Shown here: positions 49,624 to 60,008 of the stretch, one piece after another
How the letters are laid out: every line of letters starts with the position of its first letter
Position numbering within the stretch: the stretch's first letter is position 1
NCBI GenBank assembly: GCA_009739215.1
Contig: VSJF01000002.1
Location: 62,001-126,000, forward strand
DNA length: 64,000 nucleotides
Direction: 5' to 3'
DNA from: Floccularia luteovirens
Lineage: Eukaryota; Basidiomycota; Agaricomycetes; Agaricales; Squamanitaceae
Translations under genes and position numbers: made by a program
Notes under the pieces: model-generated
What the model saw: only the letters and a program-made list of their open reading frames with translations
Database searches by the model: none
What the model was told of the DNA's origin: nothing

Positions 49624-50781
49624 ATGAGGTCAGCGAAGAGAATGGAGCGTTCTGAGTGAAAAGCACTTGCTGTTTGACAATTTGCATTGAGGATGGATTC
49701 ATTACTTATTTCGACGACAGCTAGAGTCCGGGTTGTGGTAAATTGATGAGCGAGTACCGAGAGTAAAACGCATGAAGTGGCTGGGGACGTTGGAAGTCAA
49801 GCAGCATGTTGGTGAGAACGGAGATGCAGCAAGAAGGCGGTTTATTAAGCACAAAGTTCACGCAATGACGTAAGGGCAGATGATAATCACTGTGCTTGAC
49901 ATCTTGACATTGCGTTGAGTTGAGAAATCAATCCAGTGTTTTCCTGATGGTGATATTCACAATGATGGTCGCCCGCTTGATTGATTGAAAAAGAGATGCA
50001 TTTCAGTAACATACAGATAGTTATTTCCAGGAGTGGGGTTGATCGAAATCTAGAGTTATGGTAATAACACCATTAGCAATTGAATGGTCCTAGGCAGATA
50101 TATGGATACCTGATGGAAGGGTAATAACAGCCTGTAGAGGGCAGTTAACTGCTGTGAACTCCAATATAATCATTGACTACACCCATAATGACTCGTACTT
50201 TACTTGATATCGCCATGGAATTAGAATGTGTTTAGTTCGTTTAGCACTGTTACAGCAGGAATGAGGGGAGTGTCAGTAGCACCTGATGCAACAGATACAG
50301 AATGTGTCGTGGTTAATCATTCAGAAAGTGGTTTCCTGACCCGGTCGTATAATTGATAGTACTGTGGTGCTGGTTATGTAGTTCAGAGCATATATACCAC
50401 AACTGCTCCACATTGCTATGAGCTCAGACCAACCAAGCCCCCCATCAATTTCAACAGGACAAGTAATTATTCGAGAATGACTTGTAGCGTCACTCACCAA
50501 AGGAAGTTTGAATCATTTACACAGTATGAGGAAGGCAGTATTCTGACAGCAAGACTTGGGACTTGTAGGAAGATGAGGAATCCCTTCGAACTGTCATGAT
50601 GTCGCGGAATTTCCCACTCTTCGAATCCCTAGCGCTAGCTATATCCATGAATACCCATATTATTGGACATAACAGGGAGCATCCAAAGTGGTTATTGAAA
50701 CTATCGCATAGTCGTGAAAATAAAATAATCACTGGCGGTGCTAATATATATACACTCAGAAATTTGGATGTAGATACGCAA
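49624..50781. promoter_or_regulatory. NLR3 leader and promoter, then spacer to NLR4
   Basis: On the minus strand, immediately upstream of the NLR3 start, a leader frame beginning MNPSSMQIVKQQ (ATG near 49,700) matches the leaders of NLR1 and NLR2. It ends in a TAA just inside the first exon. Further upstream similarity fades by about 49,830. The remaining DNA to 50,781 shows no gene; its last 30 bases are the conserved 3' flank of NLR4. Confidence 0.45.
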
Positions 50782-53700
50782 CTACCCAATCGAAGAAGAC
50801 TCCATAACCAATCTGGTCCTGCCCTCATGATCTAAAAATTCCAATTTCCCAACAGAGCACTTGATCGTATAAGGTGGTTGGTGTTTCGAAACCCAGACGA
50901 TCTTCTGTTCATCCTTGGTACATACCCAGCCTTGAAGATCGACGTGGTGTGCGGATCTGAGAGCATCAAATGGCTCATGGAATGTGATAATATCTTGGTT
51001 AAGTAAGTTATCGAGGTAGGATGATATCATGGAAGCATGGATGACTTTGGGTGAAAGTTTCGGAAGAGAATTAATGTTCCACATGAGAATGTCACCACCC
51101 TTTGTCCCAGCCACGACTTGTCCGAGGTCCAAACGTACATCTACGCTCGAAAGGGACTGACGTGTAATGAGTTTACTGACTCGATTATAATTTGGTGTAT
51201 TGAGGTCCCACGTATGAAGTATAAATGTACGAATATCAGAGATTTGTGTAACGAGAGAGAGTTGATTGGCAGTAAATCGTAGAGACTTGATTGAATCAGC
51301 ATTTGTATCTATTAAGACAGCAATTATGGACTTGTGCTTTGTGTCCCAGAGTAGTGTCTCCGTCTTCGATGAAGAAGCCAACTGGGATCCGTCGAATGAC
51401 CACGCGATTCGCTCGACAGAGCATTTGTGACGATCAGGCATAGCAATTTGATGTTTGAGTTTGATATCAAAGATCAAAATTTTTTTAGATGATGTCGTTG
51501 CTACTTGTAGGCCGTCAGGCGAGAATGTCGCACATTCGTGATACGCTCCTATATCTCGTTTTCCGATAACATTACCAGTGTACGAGTTCCATGTGATGAT
51601 GTCTTCAAAAGAGCGACTGACAAGCTTTGAGCCATCGAGAGAGAATTCCACCCAAATAACAGTATTGTTGTGACCAGTCAGTTTGTTGAGTAGTCGACCC
51701 GTCTGAACATCCCAGACACAAACCATCTTATCATTGCTACAGCTAGCGACCCTCTCTCCATTAGGTGAGAACACTGCGCATCTAACCCAATGTGAATGTC
51801 CCTTCATTGTGCGGACCTCTTCTCCAGTCGGTCCATCGCATATACGAACCATTAGATCATCCCCACAATCAACAAGTTGAGACCCATTTGGTGATAATGC
51901 AACACTGCAACAAACAAAGCTATAATGACGTTTAACGAAGTAAAGGGGGTCAACTTCGACTAATCTTGAGCTTGAGGAAACTCGAGGCCTGTCGTCAATG
52001 ATCTTTTCAATGTATGTCTGGTGCAGGAGCTTGTTGAATGAGAATAGAGGTAGGGCAGAGATGTAGGTGTGTAGGTGTGCTTGAGATATTACAGAACTAT
52101 ATGAACGAAGGAAGTCAATAGCGTCTTGGATAATTTCACAAAGCTTGGAATGCGATCTATCGTAGTTGCGGCTCTGGAAGGTACACAGTAATCCATAAAA
52201 CATCAGAACATGCTGCCAATTGCATATTACCCATAACACTCACCAAAATATATTCACCAAAGAGTTGCAGCGACCTACACACTTTTTCTTCATCAAGGCG
52301 TCTGATCAAACTCAAGACCTCAATCCAATGCAAAAGATGTACGAATAACAGTTCATGGAGCTTCTCCATCAAGGCCTCAGTCGGATGTTGGACTTCCAGT
52401 ATGTATGCAATCCAATTCGTTACTGCATATTGTAGATCCTTTGGGATGCGCTTCTCGATTAGCCGAGTCAAACCAGTAATTTCAATGTCCAAATGGAAGG
52501 TTGTTGGCAATCCACATATGTTATGCTCTAGCGATTCATTCATCCTATCCAAGCATGCTTCCGCAAGACCGCAGAGACACTGTTCCACGTATGGCGCATG
52601 ATCAACACAACGCCGTTCCTTGGTGAAGAAATCTGCAAGAACATCCCGCAAACTTGCATCCATAGATGTGATAGTAGGTAGTATCACGATTCCTAGTCCA
52701 CGCGCGATTTTGCAGATATCGTCAATCTCTTCAGAGCCTTGATCATGGTTGATGACAACAAGAGAAAAGACATAGTCGGTCCCAAAAAGAAGGAGAGTAT
52801 GGAATAGTACGATGTATGGTGGTGTACTGCGATTTGAATTTAATGCATCGAATATACTAGCATGCAATTGTGTTATCGAGTCCTTGAGTGTTGCAGGAGG
52901 TGGTTGAATAAGAAGAATGTCAGTAAAACCGCTCAAACGTCTCTGAATCGACGCGAGTTGCAGAGCCCTGCAGGCGACCAAAGTCCATACGACATCACCC
53001 CCTGACCGCCCCCAAAATTTATGTCTCATCCTGTCTATACTGTAACCGTCTGGCGATCGTGCAACCTCGGGATCGTTTAAAGTTGTCTGGATTAGGATTT
53101 CATTTTGCTCTACAGTCGGTAAAGACATTGTGTGGTGGTAAACGTGGTTCATTGGCTTAAAGATATTGTAAATGTCTTGTTTACATGATGTGATGAGAAA
53201 ACGGAAATTTGGAGTGAGTTGAGACATCAGTGACTCATTAGCGAGAATCGATAAAACGCGGTAACGGTCTTCTGAATCTTCACATGAATCGAGGCCATCA
53301 ATGATGACAAGCACTGGTCCCACCATCTCTAATCCCTCTAGAGGTGTAACGATCAACTCTCCAAATTGTCGTCCTATGTCTGCCTGAGCAACATCCGGAT
53401 TACTGATTAGGCCACTCATTCTTTGTTTAATCGCTGGATGGAATTGGGCCAAGTGTTGTATGATAGTACCACTGATCGTCGCAGAATTTCGATTTTCGAT
53501 CCCACTATGCAGGAATATTCCGCAACCAAGTTGTCCCTGCTCATAAAAGTGCTGCGCAACGAAGTGGGCAACCGAAGATTTTCCACTCCCTGCAGGTCCA
53601 AGCAAAAGGAAGACACGTTTTGTGGTGTTCTCTTCCTCACCCGCTCCAGCAAACCAATTCAGGATGTTATCGATAGCTGGATCGCAATGAGTGCCTCGTA

Positions 53701-53872
53701 TTGCGGCGTGGTCTGGATCGAAAGCTGTCCGTTTAAGACTTGGAAAGCGATTGAGATATGTTTGAAATTCTGTAAAGTAGAACCTTAAACTAAGCTACTC
53801 GAACAGTCATTAAACCTACTTACCAATATTTGCGACTTTCTCGAATAGCTGATCCGAGGATGCTGGATTCAT
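50782..53872 (-). CDS. NLR4: NACHT-WD40 protein lacking the C2 and helical region
   Basis: Three exons (53872-53824, 53769-52244, 52173-50782) give 988 residues in one frame. The first exon encodes MNPASS, which matches the non-coding leader of the sister genes, fused straight to DQLFEKVANI, which is the end of their seventh exon. Roughly 1.3 kb coding for C2 and the helical segment is therefore missing by a precise internal deletion. The rest is intact: EFQTYLNRFPSLKRTAFDPD, Walker A GPAGSGKSS, Walker B VLVIIDGLDSC, the complete linker that NLR3 has lost, and seven WD40-type repeats (FSPNGERVASCSNDKMVCVW). All splice sites are canonical. The product would be an ATPase-propeller without the presumed effector or membrane-binding N-terminus, possibly a helper, regulator or decoy. 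Confidence 0.88.
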
Positions 53873-54928
53873 TGCTGATTTGATGATCGATGACGACACC
53901 TTGATAAACAAGGCTAATGTATCAGTGCTGTGGGAAGAAAGGGATATATTTACAAGTATCTAGAACAAAAATTGCGGATGGTTGGAGGTTAGAGAGCAGG
54001 TTGGTGGGATGAAGCAAAGAATGGTTCGGGCCAAGGGGAAATGCGGACACGCGGCAAGAAGCTGGACTTCATATGGTCGACAAAGAAATCGCCGATACCA
54101 ACACGTGTCAGTATTCACCAGCACGATAATGGTCAACCCGTTTCTAAGCGACAAAATAAACCGACACAACCCACTTCCCATGGGTGAACCAGAGACCGGG
54201 TAGGCAGTCGTAAAAGTTGGTGATGACAAATTTAGGGTATTGGGAATTTGGCGAGTGCAGGTTGGTGTATGATTGAGTTCCTGCGCGTAGTTCGAGTTCG
54301 TTACTCGGGAAATTGGATGAGTTTACAGGTAAGTCTCTTGTCACACTATGTCACACATAGATGATTACGAGCTCTGCGATTTGAATGAAAGAGGTAAGTT
54401 TAGGAGAGATGCCAAAAATGTCAATGTCAAAATATCGGAATCGATAACACTTTCAAAATGGTACATACCGCACCTCGTAAAATAAATCAGTTAGAGGTAG
54501 CCTCTTTTGACAATTCAAATAAGTACAACATGTCAGCCGCAACGTTTCGTCAGATAAATTCAGGCCATATTGAAAGGACACCCAGTTCACCCCCATACCA
54601 TACATCAACCACTACTATTATTATTCTCTGCCCGCAGGTCGGTCAGTCATCGTTTTCTTCCAGTTACCAGCTGGGCTGTTTTTTCGCATTTGCTCTTTCT
54701 TCTCTTTGGCTTTCGCGATGATCGGAATAAAAAAAGCTTTTGAATCTCAAATTGGTGTGGGGGATTCAAAGGGCTTCCTAACCGCTGGTTCACTGGCTGG
54801 AGGTAACTATAAGGCCATAGGCAGGACCATCATCGGCGGGGAAACCTTACGGCGGGCTGGCATACCCCATCCCGACACAGGATCACGATTGGAACAATTT
54901 ACCTTCCGAGCGCCAGAGACATGTTTCT
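53873..54928. promoter_or_regulatory. NLR4 promoter, then spacer and possible 5' part of the RhoGAP gene
   Basis: From 53,940 to 54,130 the minus strand matches the NLR1 and NLR2 promoters (blocks near 54,100 with ACACGTGTTGG and near 54,020 with CCGAACCATTC). From 54,458 to 54,928 open frames run on the plus strand toward the RhoGAP gene, and the RhoGAP frame is open back to 54,821. They may contain first exons, but I found no convincing splice pair. Confidence 0.45.
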
Positions 54929-57066
54929 ATGCACAAGAATTTACCATCGGATATTCAAGCTCGGATTGATATTGGCCGAGATAGGATTGCCAGGGGTTTG
55001 GCGGGCCCTTCTGTTGCTGAACTAACGCAATTTGAGGATCTGCATCGAATGCCATCCAAAGCAAATGCAAGCGAAGCTAAGGCAACTATCAAACCAATTT
55101 TGAAGGTGGTTTCTACAACCTCCCAGCAGATTGAAACGGTCGAGCGAAATCCCATTTTGAGATGGTCGGAGAAGAAAGTTGAACCTCGCCGTGTACTTGC
55201 CGCCCTAGAACGTCCGCTATCAGATACGCACCAGACAATTGGAAACAGGATAAAAACTGAAGACATTCTTGCAATTCACGAAAGAGACCAGATGGACATT
55301 CAAGAGCGTGATAATCTGAGAGACCTAATTCATACAGGGAATGAAATCAGTGATGATTTAGGTAGGGTTTTTACTGTCTCTTATATTTTCTCGTTCTCAA
55401 TTATGATGATAGGCGTATTTGAAGAGCCATTGCGAAACATCTCTATTTATGCATCCACGGGTATAATTTTAGGCGGATGGCTTCACGACCTTCCAATCGT
55501 GGTCGTTACCTGTGTCGAGGAGTTGTATCGAACGGGTAAGTCGAACTCATTCTAGAGTAGATATAGGCTCACGATAGCTTTGCATCTAGGGATGTACCAG
55601 GCGAACCTATTTCGCACTCTGCCTAATCGTACACGCTTATTAGAGCTCATTGAAATCTTCGATACCAGTCGATCTCCTCCAGGCAACAAGCTAAGGTTAC
55701 GTTTGAACAATAACGTCGACATCGGCTTCGGCTCTAATGTCACTCTGCACCTGGAGTCTACGCCAGATATCTGTGCACTATTGTCGACATACATATCCTC
55801 CCTGCCTGAGCCTATTTTTCTTCCCAGCCTCTTCCACGCGACATGGGAATGGTGTGTGCATGACAACGATGTTGATCATACCCATGGTCCTCAGCCTCAG
55901 GAGATGGTCAGACGCCACATTTCTTCAATTCCTCTTTACAAGACATATACAAACCCGGGGGAGTTCGCCCGCATCAGAATTGCCCAGCTAATGTTGCATT
56001 TACTCCCATCCCCAAATTTTTCGCTACTCGTTTATCTACTTGCTTTTTTTAGTCAAGTTGTGATGATTAGTGATGAGAACGGAGTCAGCGTAGATGATCT
56101 AGGGAGAATGTTCGGGACAAAACTGTTCGGGGGTCTGAACACCAAGAAAGAGGGACATACAATGATGTGTTGGTTCTTGAGGAGATGGGGTCCCATATCC
56201 GACGGGCTGTTTGAAATGGCTGAAGAAATGCGGACTCATTTCAAACCTGGTGCTGAAGTGGACAACCAATCCTATACTCGATTGGATAGCTCTCCAAGCC
56301 AGTTGTTTCGCTCTCCTGGGATGGATTCAGCATCTCCGTCGAAAAAATCCCCCCTGGCCATAGGGTCTGAGAACAGCACAGACAAAGACAAAGCCCAACA
56401 ATCTGATCCGATCGACTTCGGGGAAGCAATCAAACAACGCTTCAGAAATGCAAATCTGGGACAAACAGACGAAAAATCTGGTGATTATTTTGGCTGTTAC
56501 AGGGACCATGAGCCAAAGATTCCGATCCGGTTGGTGGAGAATGAAAAGCGCCTTGAAGTGCAACATATAGACAGGAATATCGCCGAGATAAAGGGAGAGA
56601 TAGTTCAAGAATGTAAGACATACATGTATAACCAAGCAGGATATTCACCAGCGCATATAGCCGACCTTCGAAAGCTCAGCAGTTCCCAGGAATCCGATAA
56701 GACAAGTATCTTCTCTGCATCAGCTCGTGAGTGTGTTTGAAATACATAGGTCATAACTTATGTCTATGTCTAGTCGAAGAACGACTCCTGGATGTCTCGA
56801 TGCCACCTGCGCTGAATGATTTGCAATCACCGAATAGACTAGAAACAATAACCTCGAGGGATTGCCTAGGCGACGATATCGCATTAGAAGTAATGAAAGA
56901 TCGCCAGAAAATCAGTGACCTTGAAAGCCAACTCAAAGAACGGGATAAAATGTTGATGAAATCCGTGCAGGAATGGTTTTCGGTGAGAACCCTAGTAGTT
57001 AATCTTGAGCGTCGAATCTGCGAATTGGAGGTCGCGGAGAAGAAACGCAGCCCAGTTCAATTGTAG
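54929..57066 (+). CDS. RhoGAP-domain protein with C-terminal coiled coil
   Basis: Rho GTPase-activating proteins stimulate GTP hydrolysis by Rho-family switches that control actin and polarity. Exons 54929-55361, 55413-55535, 55590-56726 and 56774-57066 give 661 residues in one frame from the first in-frame ATG; an additional 5' exon is possible because the frame stays open to 54,821. Residues 1-145 are charged and unassigned. The RhoGAP domain starts at FEEPLRNISIY, with LPIVVVTCVEELYRTG, then NLFRTLPNRTRLLELIEIFD, where the Arg of LFR is the expected arginine finger. Next come ICALLSTYISSLPEPI and FARIRIAQLMLHLLPSPNF, then the helix with LGRMFGTKLFG. The C-terminal 90 residues (KISDLESQLKERDKM, then SVRTLVVNLERRICELEV) predict a coiled coil. 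No F-BAR or PH domain is visible. Confidence 0.85.
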
Positions 57067-57197
57067 CCATCGTAGTGTCTATGGATATGCGCCTCTTATA
57101 TGAGTAGTCGTGAATGAATGTGATGAATATGCATGACGACGTTGAAATTGAAGTTGATTGTCCGACTCTTTTTCTTACCACGCTCATCATTCATGTC

Positions 57198-58056
57198 ATG
57201 GCTTCTAGTTCAAGACACGATGGGAGACGGCACAATGAGATGAGGAAGATTACCATTTCATACGATGGTCTCTCAAGAGCCGACGGCTCAGCAAGATTTG
57301 GATTCGGTACTTATCGCGGATGCTCTACTTTTGCATTGGTATACTGAGGACGGCATCCAGGTACTACTAGCGCCCTTTCATCCTTCTCAGGACCTATAGA
57401 AGTCCGCTTAGCAGCAGAGCAAGCTTCTCAAGCAACATTTGAGGTGCTCGTCCGACCTCTTTCCCGGGTTCCAGCCACACAGTCCTAAGTCTCTTGCATC
57501 AAGTATACGATCCGCGCTCATTCCATCTTTGATCTTGACAAAAAATCCCCGAACTCTCTTTCAACTTGTAATTCAAGAGCTCAGTTCTACCCCTAATCCG
57601 ATCTGGAGAGATTCTCAAATCGCAGCTATGATAAACGCAAGTGCGTTAGCAATGTTGAATGCAGGCTCAGTCCCTTTGCGCGGGGTGGTGTGCGCGGTAT
57701 CCATTGGCAGGACAAATACAACAGGATCAGATCAAATGATTGACCCAGATGATGAAGAAATTGCCTCACTGGTCCAGGGTGGATGTTTTGCGTTCCTTTT
57801 TGGTGCAGGTAGTAGTGGGACAATTGATTCAGAATGCGTCTGGACAAATTGGAAATCTACATCCGCATGCACCAATGACGTTGATTTCGCTACAGCCAGG
57901 AACCTAGCCAGAACCGCAGCAAGTAGCGTGTATGAACTTATGAAAGAAAGTATTGCATCCTTACATGTGGAACAATCAGCGGGGTTAGATGTGGACATGG
58001 CGGAGGACAGTGGAAACGCCGGCAAGGCGCAAAAAGTAGACGAAATGGTGCTTTAG
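57198..58056 (+). CDS. RRP46: Exosome RNase PH-like subunit, RRP46 type, with an apparent frameshift
   Basis: RRP46 is a non-catalytic ring subunit of the RNA exosome, which trims and degrades RNA in nucleus and cytoplasm. Exon 1 (57198-57306) encodes MASSSRHDGRRHNEMRKITI, ending DGSARFGFG, the typical N-terminal strand pair of RNase PH folds. Exon 2 starts at 57361 with TSALSSFSGPIEVRLAAEQ and reaches RPLSRVPATQS, where a TAA (57486-57488) ends the frame. The family continues in the next frame immediately after: KSLASSIRSALIPSLIL, then MINASALAMLNAGSVPLRGV, to the stop at 58054-58056. One extra base at 57,483-57,489 explains it. The gene is essential in yeast, so a sequence or assembly error seems more likely than a real null allele. 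The assignment to RRP46 rather than MTR3 rests on length and the N-terminal DGR motif. Confidence 0.8.
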
Positions 58057-58427
58057 TCTTGTGGTATGTCTTATTTTTGAACATGAGAAAGATCATCTTC
58101 TCAAAATGAAAGAAGAATTAGAGTCTGTTCGCAGGGTTTACCTTTTATGTATTTTACAAGACACAGTCCTACCAGGCTTAGGTATCCCACCTCGGCGTTA
58201 TTTTGTGTTTATGTTAGTGTTATTTTCAAACTGCTCTTGAAGATGACATCCAAGTTGCAACAATCACTATATTCCCAGCTGGGTTAGGTAGTAGAGCGTC
58301 TTGCTATACAGCTACGGCTTTCATAACCAGAAGTTTCCTTCGAAAGCGATGTCTGACAGAGGCCTTCATACCTCCTGTTTCCCCAGTGGTGTCCTCAGCT
58401 TACATTAATTTCATGTGTTAATGGAAA
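58057..58427. other. Intergenic between RRP46 and the GMC relic
   Basis: No gene. The segment 58,278-58,300 resembles a tRNA D-arm (GGGTTAGGTAGTAGAGC) but no matching anticodon and T arms could be folded. Confidence 0.4.
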
Positions 58428-59142
58428 ATGCGATGTATTTCCCCAACCCCGGTGGATGCGATTCCAAACCCAATATCTTTCAATTCAAAAGTAAGCGCGT
58501 ATTACACTGCTTTCGCTTCTCTTAGAGATACCATTGTCACTCGATTAAATTGGGACAAGACAGATAAAAACGGTCCGCTGAAGACCATGGCTGTGGAATA
58601 TATACAAGATAACCAAATTCTGATGGTCAACGTTACTAGAGAAGTATTAATGACAGCTGGAGAAATCGTAACTCCCAAGGTGTTGGAATTGAGCGGTATA
58701 GGAAACAAAACGTGAGAGACATTATTATTAGATTTCATTCCAACTTCTGAGGAAATATCGACAACGCACACGACAGCGTCTTATCGGCTGCAGGTGCGAA
58801 GACTGTTAGAAATACCTACTGTAGGCGAAAATCTTGCTGGTTAGTGATAAGTCTGCCCCATGAACATGTCTGAATGCCGTAATTATTTGCGGATCATGTA
58901 CGCAGTTGGATCAATGCGTTCACAAACGTTACATCAACTATGGATGTTCCCAACTCGGATCCCTCTTTCGCTGCAGAGCAAGAGGCACTTTGGTTCGAAA
59001 ACCGTACGGTAAGGTTCCAAATTTCAAGTATGTAGTATTTATTTATTGTTCATCGTTGTTCCCCCGCAGGCACGCTGCGGATATTATCAAGGCTTCAAAG
59101 CCTAAATTTATTTGCCATCTCTGTGTTTTATGTACCAATTGA
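58428..59142 (+). pseudogene. GMC oxidoreductase relic
   Basis: This is the middle and extreme end of a GMC (glucose-methanol-choline) flavoenzyme gene. The first part encodes SAYYTAFASLRDT, then RLNWDKTDKNGPLKTMAVEY and EVLMTAGEIVTPKVLELSG, the conserved active-site-side motif. The next exon (from 58,775) starts with LSAAGAK, then shifts frame before LEIPTVGENLAG. A further piece at 58,910-59,016 encodes SWINAFTNVTSTMDVPNSD and ends in NRT. It jumps directly to ADIIKASKP near the end, skipping the substrate-binding domain and catalytic histidines. The FAD-binding N-terminus (GGGxxG) is absent. It is a deleted, frameshifted copy of the neighbouring complete gene type. Confidence 0.8.
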
Positions 59143-60008
59143 ATCACTGGCTCTCAGTTTGTCGACCTGACACATAAAAGGTGCTCCTTTTTCTATAAAA
59201 AGCCTGAATGTCCGTATTTTTTCGGGCCTGTCAAAAAATTTCGAAACACTATTCAACTCGACCCTTTCGCCCATTAAGTAAGTTAGCTACTTTCGATGAT
59301 TCCCTTGGCATTGCAAATAAGAACTCGGTGAATACTTATTCTTCCGTCTTCGATCACGATGTATGTATCTCAGTCTCCTCTTGCTTATTCCCTTAGCTAC
59401 CCAATGTACAATGGAAAAGACGAAGTTGTCACACTTGCCATTGTGGGCCGGTGGAGGCAACTTGAACCGATCATCAAAACACCTCGATTACAAATGATAA
59501 TCATCGTACCGCGTTGTTCATTCTATCCCGGTGAATAGAATGAATTTCATTGATGGTTGTTGTGGTTGATTATACCTCAATTTTGATTGATTGAGCAACA
59601 TTGGAGCAACACAACTTCACTTTTGATTTAGAGCCACAAGGTTTGAATAGTACAAGACTGCTGAGGCAATGGAGCATCTGTGATGGTATTTATAAGACAC
59701 TGATAAGGATATATAGGATGACCTGCAAGTTCGGATATCTGTGAGTTGTTGCAATTTATCATAGGAAAGTGAAGCATGGGGATAGAACAGCAATGTGAGC
59801 AGCGTCTTTGAAGCGGCTGCCGTGTCTATTTTAAACTCCCGTTGCATTACCTAAGTCCAGAAAAACGCGGAGGAATGGAGGAGCGACCCTGCCAAAAATT
59901 ATCTGGACTTGGCCAATACAAATGTATGCGAGCCCGCTATGGCTCAGAACATACATAAACCACCCGAGTACATAGGTAGTATGAATCTGTAGTTTCTTTT
60001 GTCCAACC
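59143..60008. other. Intergenic between GMC relic and GMC gene
   Basis: No gene recognised. Short minus-strand frames at 59617-60061 have no motifs. The region probably contains the promoter of the downstream GMC gene. Confidence 0.45.

Noticed and set aside
58278..58345. Second tRNA-like D-arm (GGTTAGGTAGTAGAGC)
   Set aside because: No anticodon or T arm of normal geometry follows and the acceptor ends do not pair.
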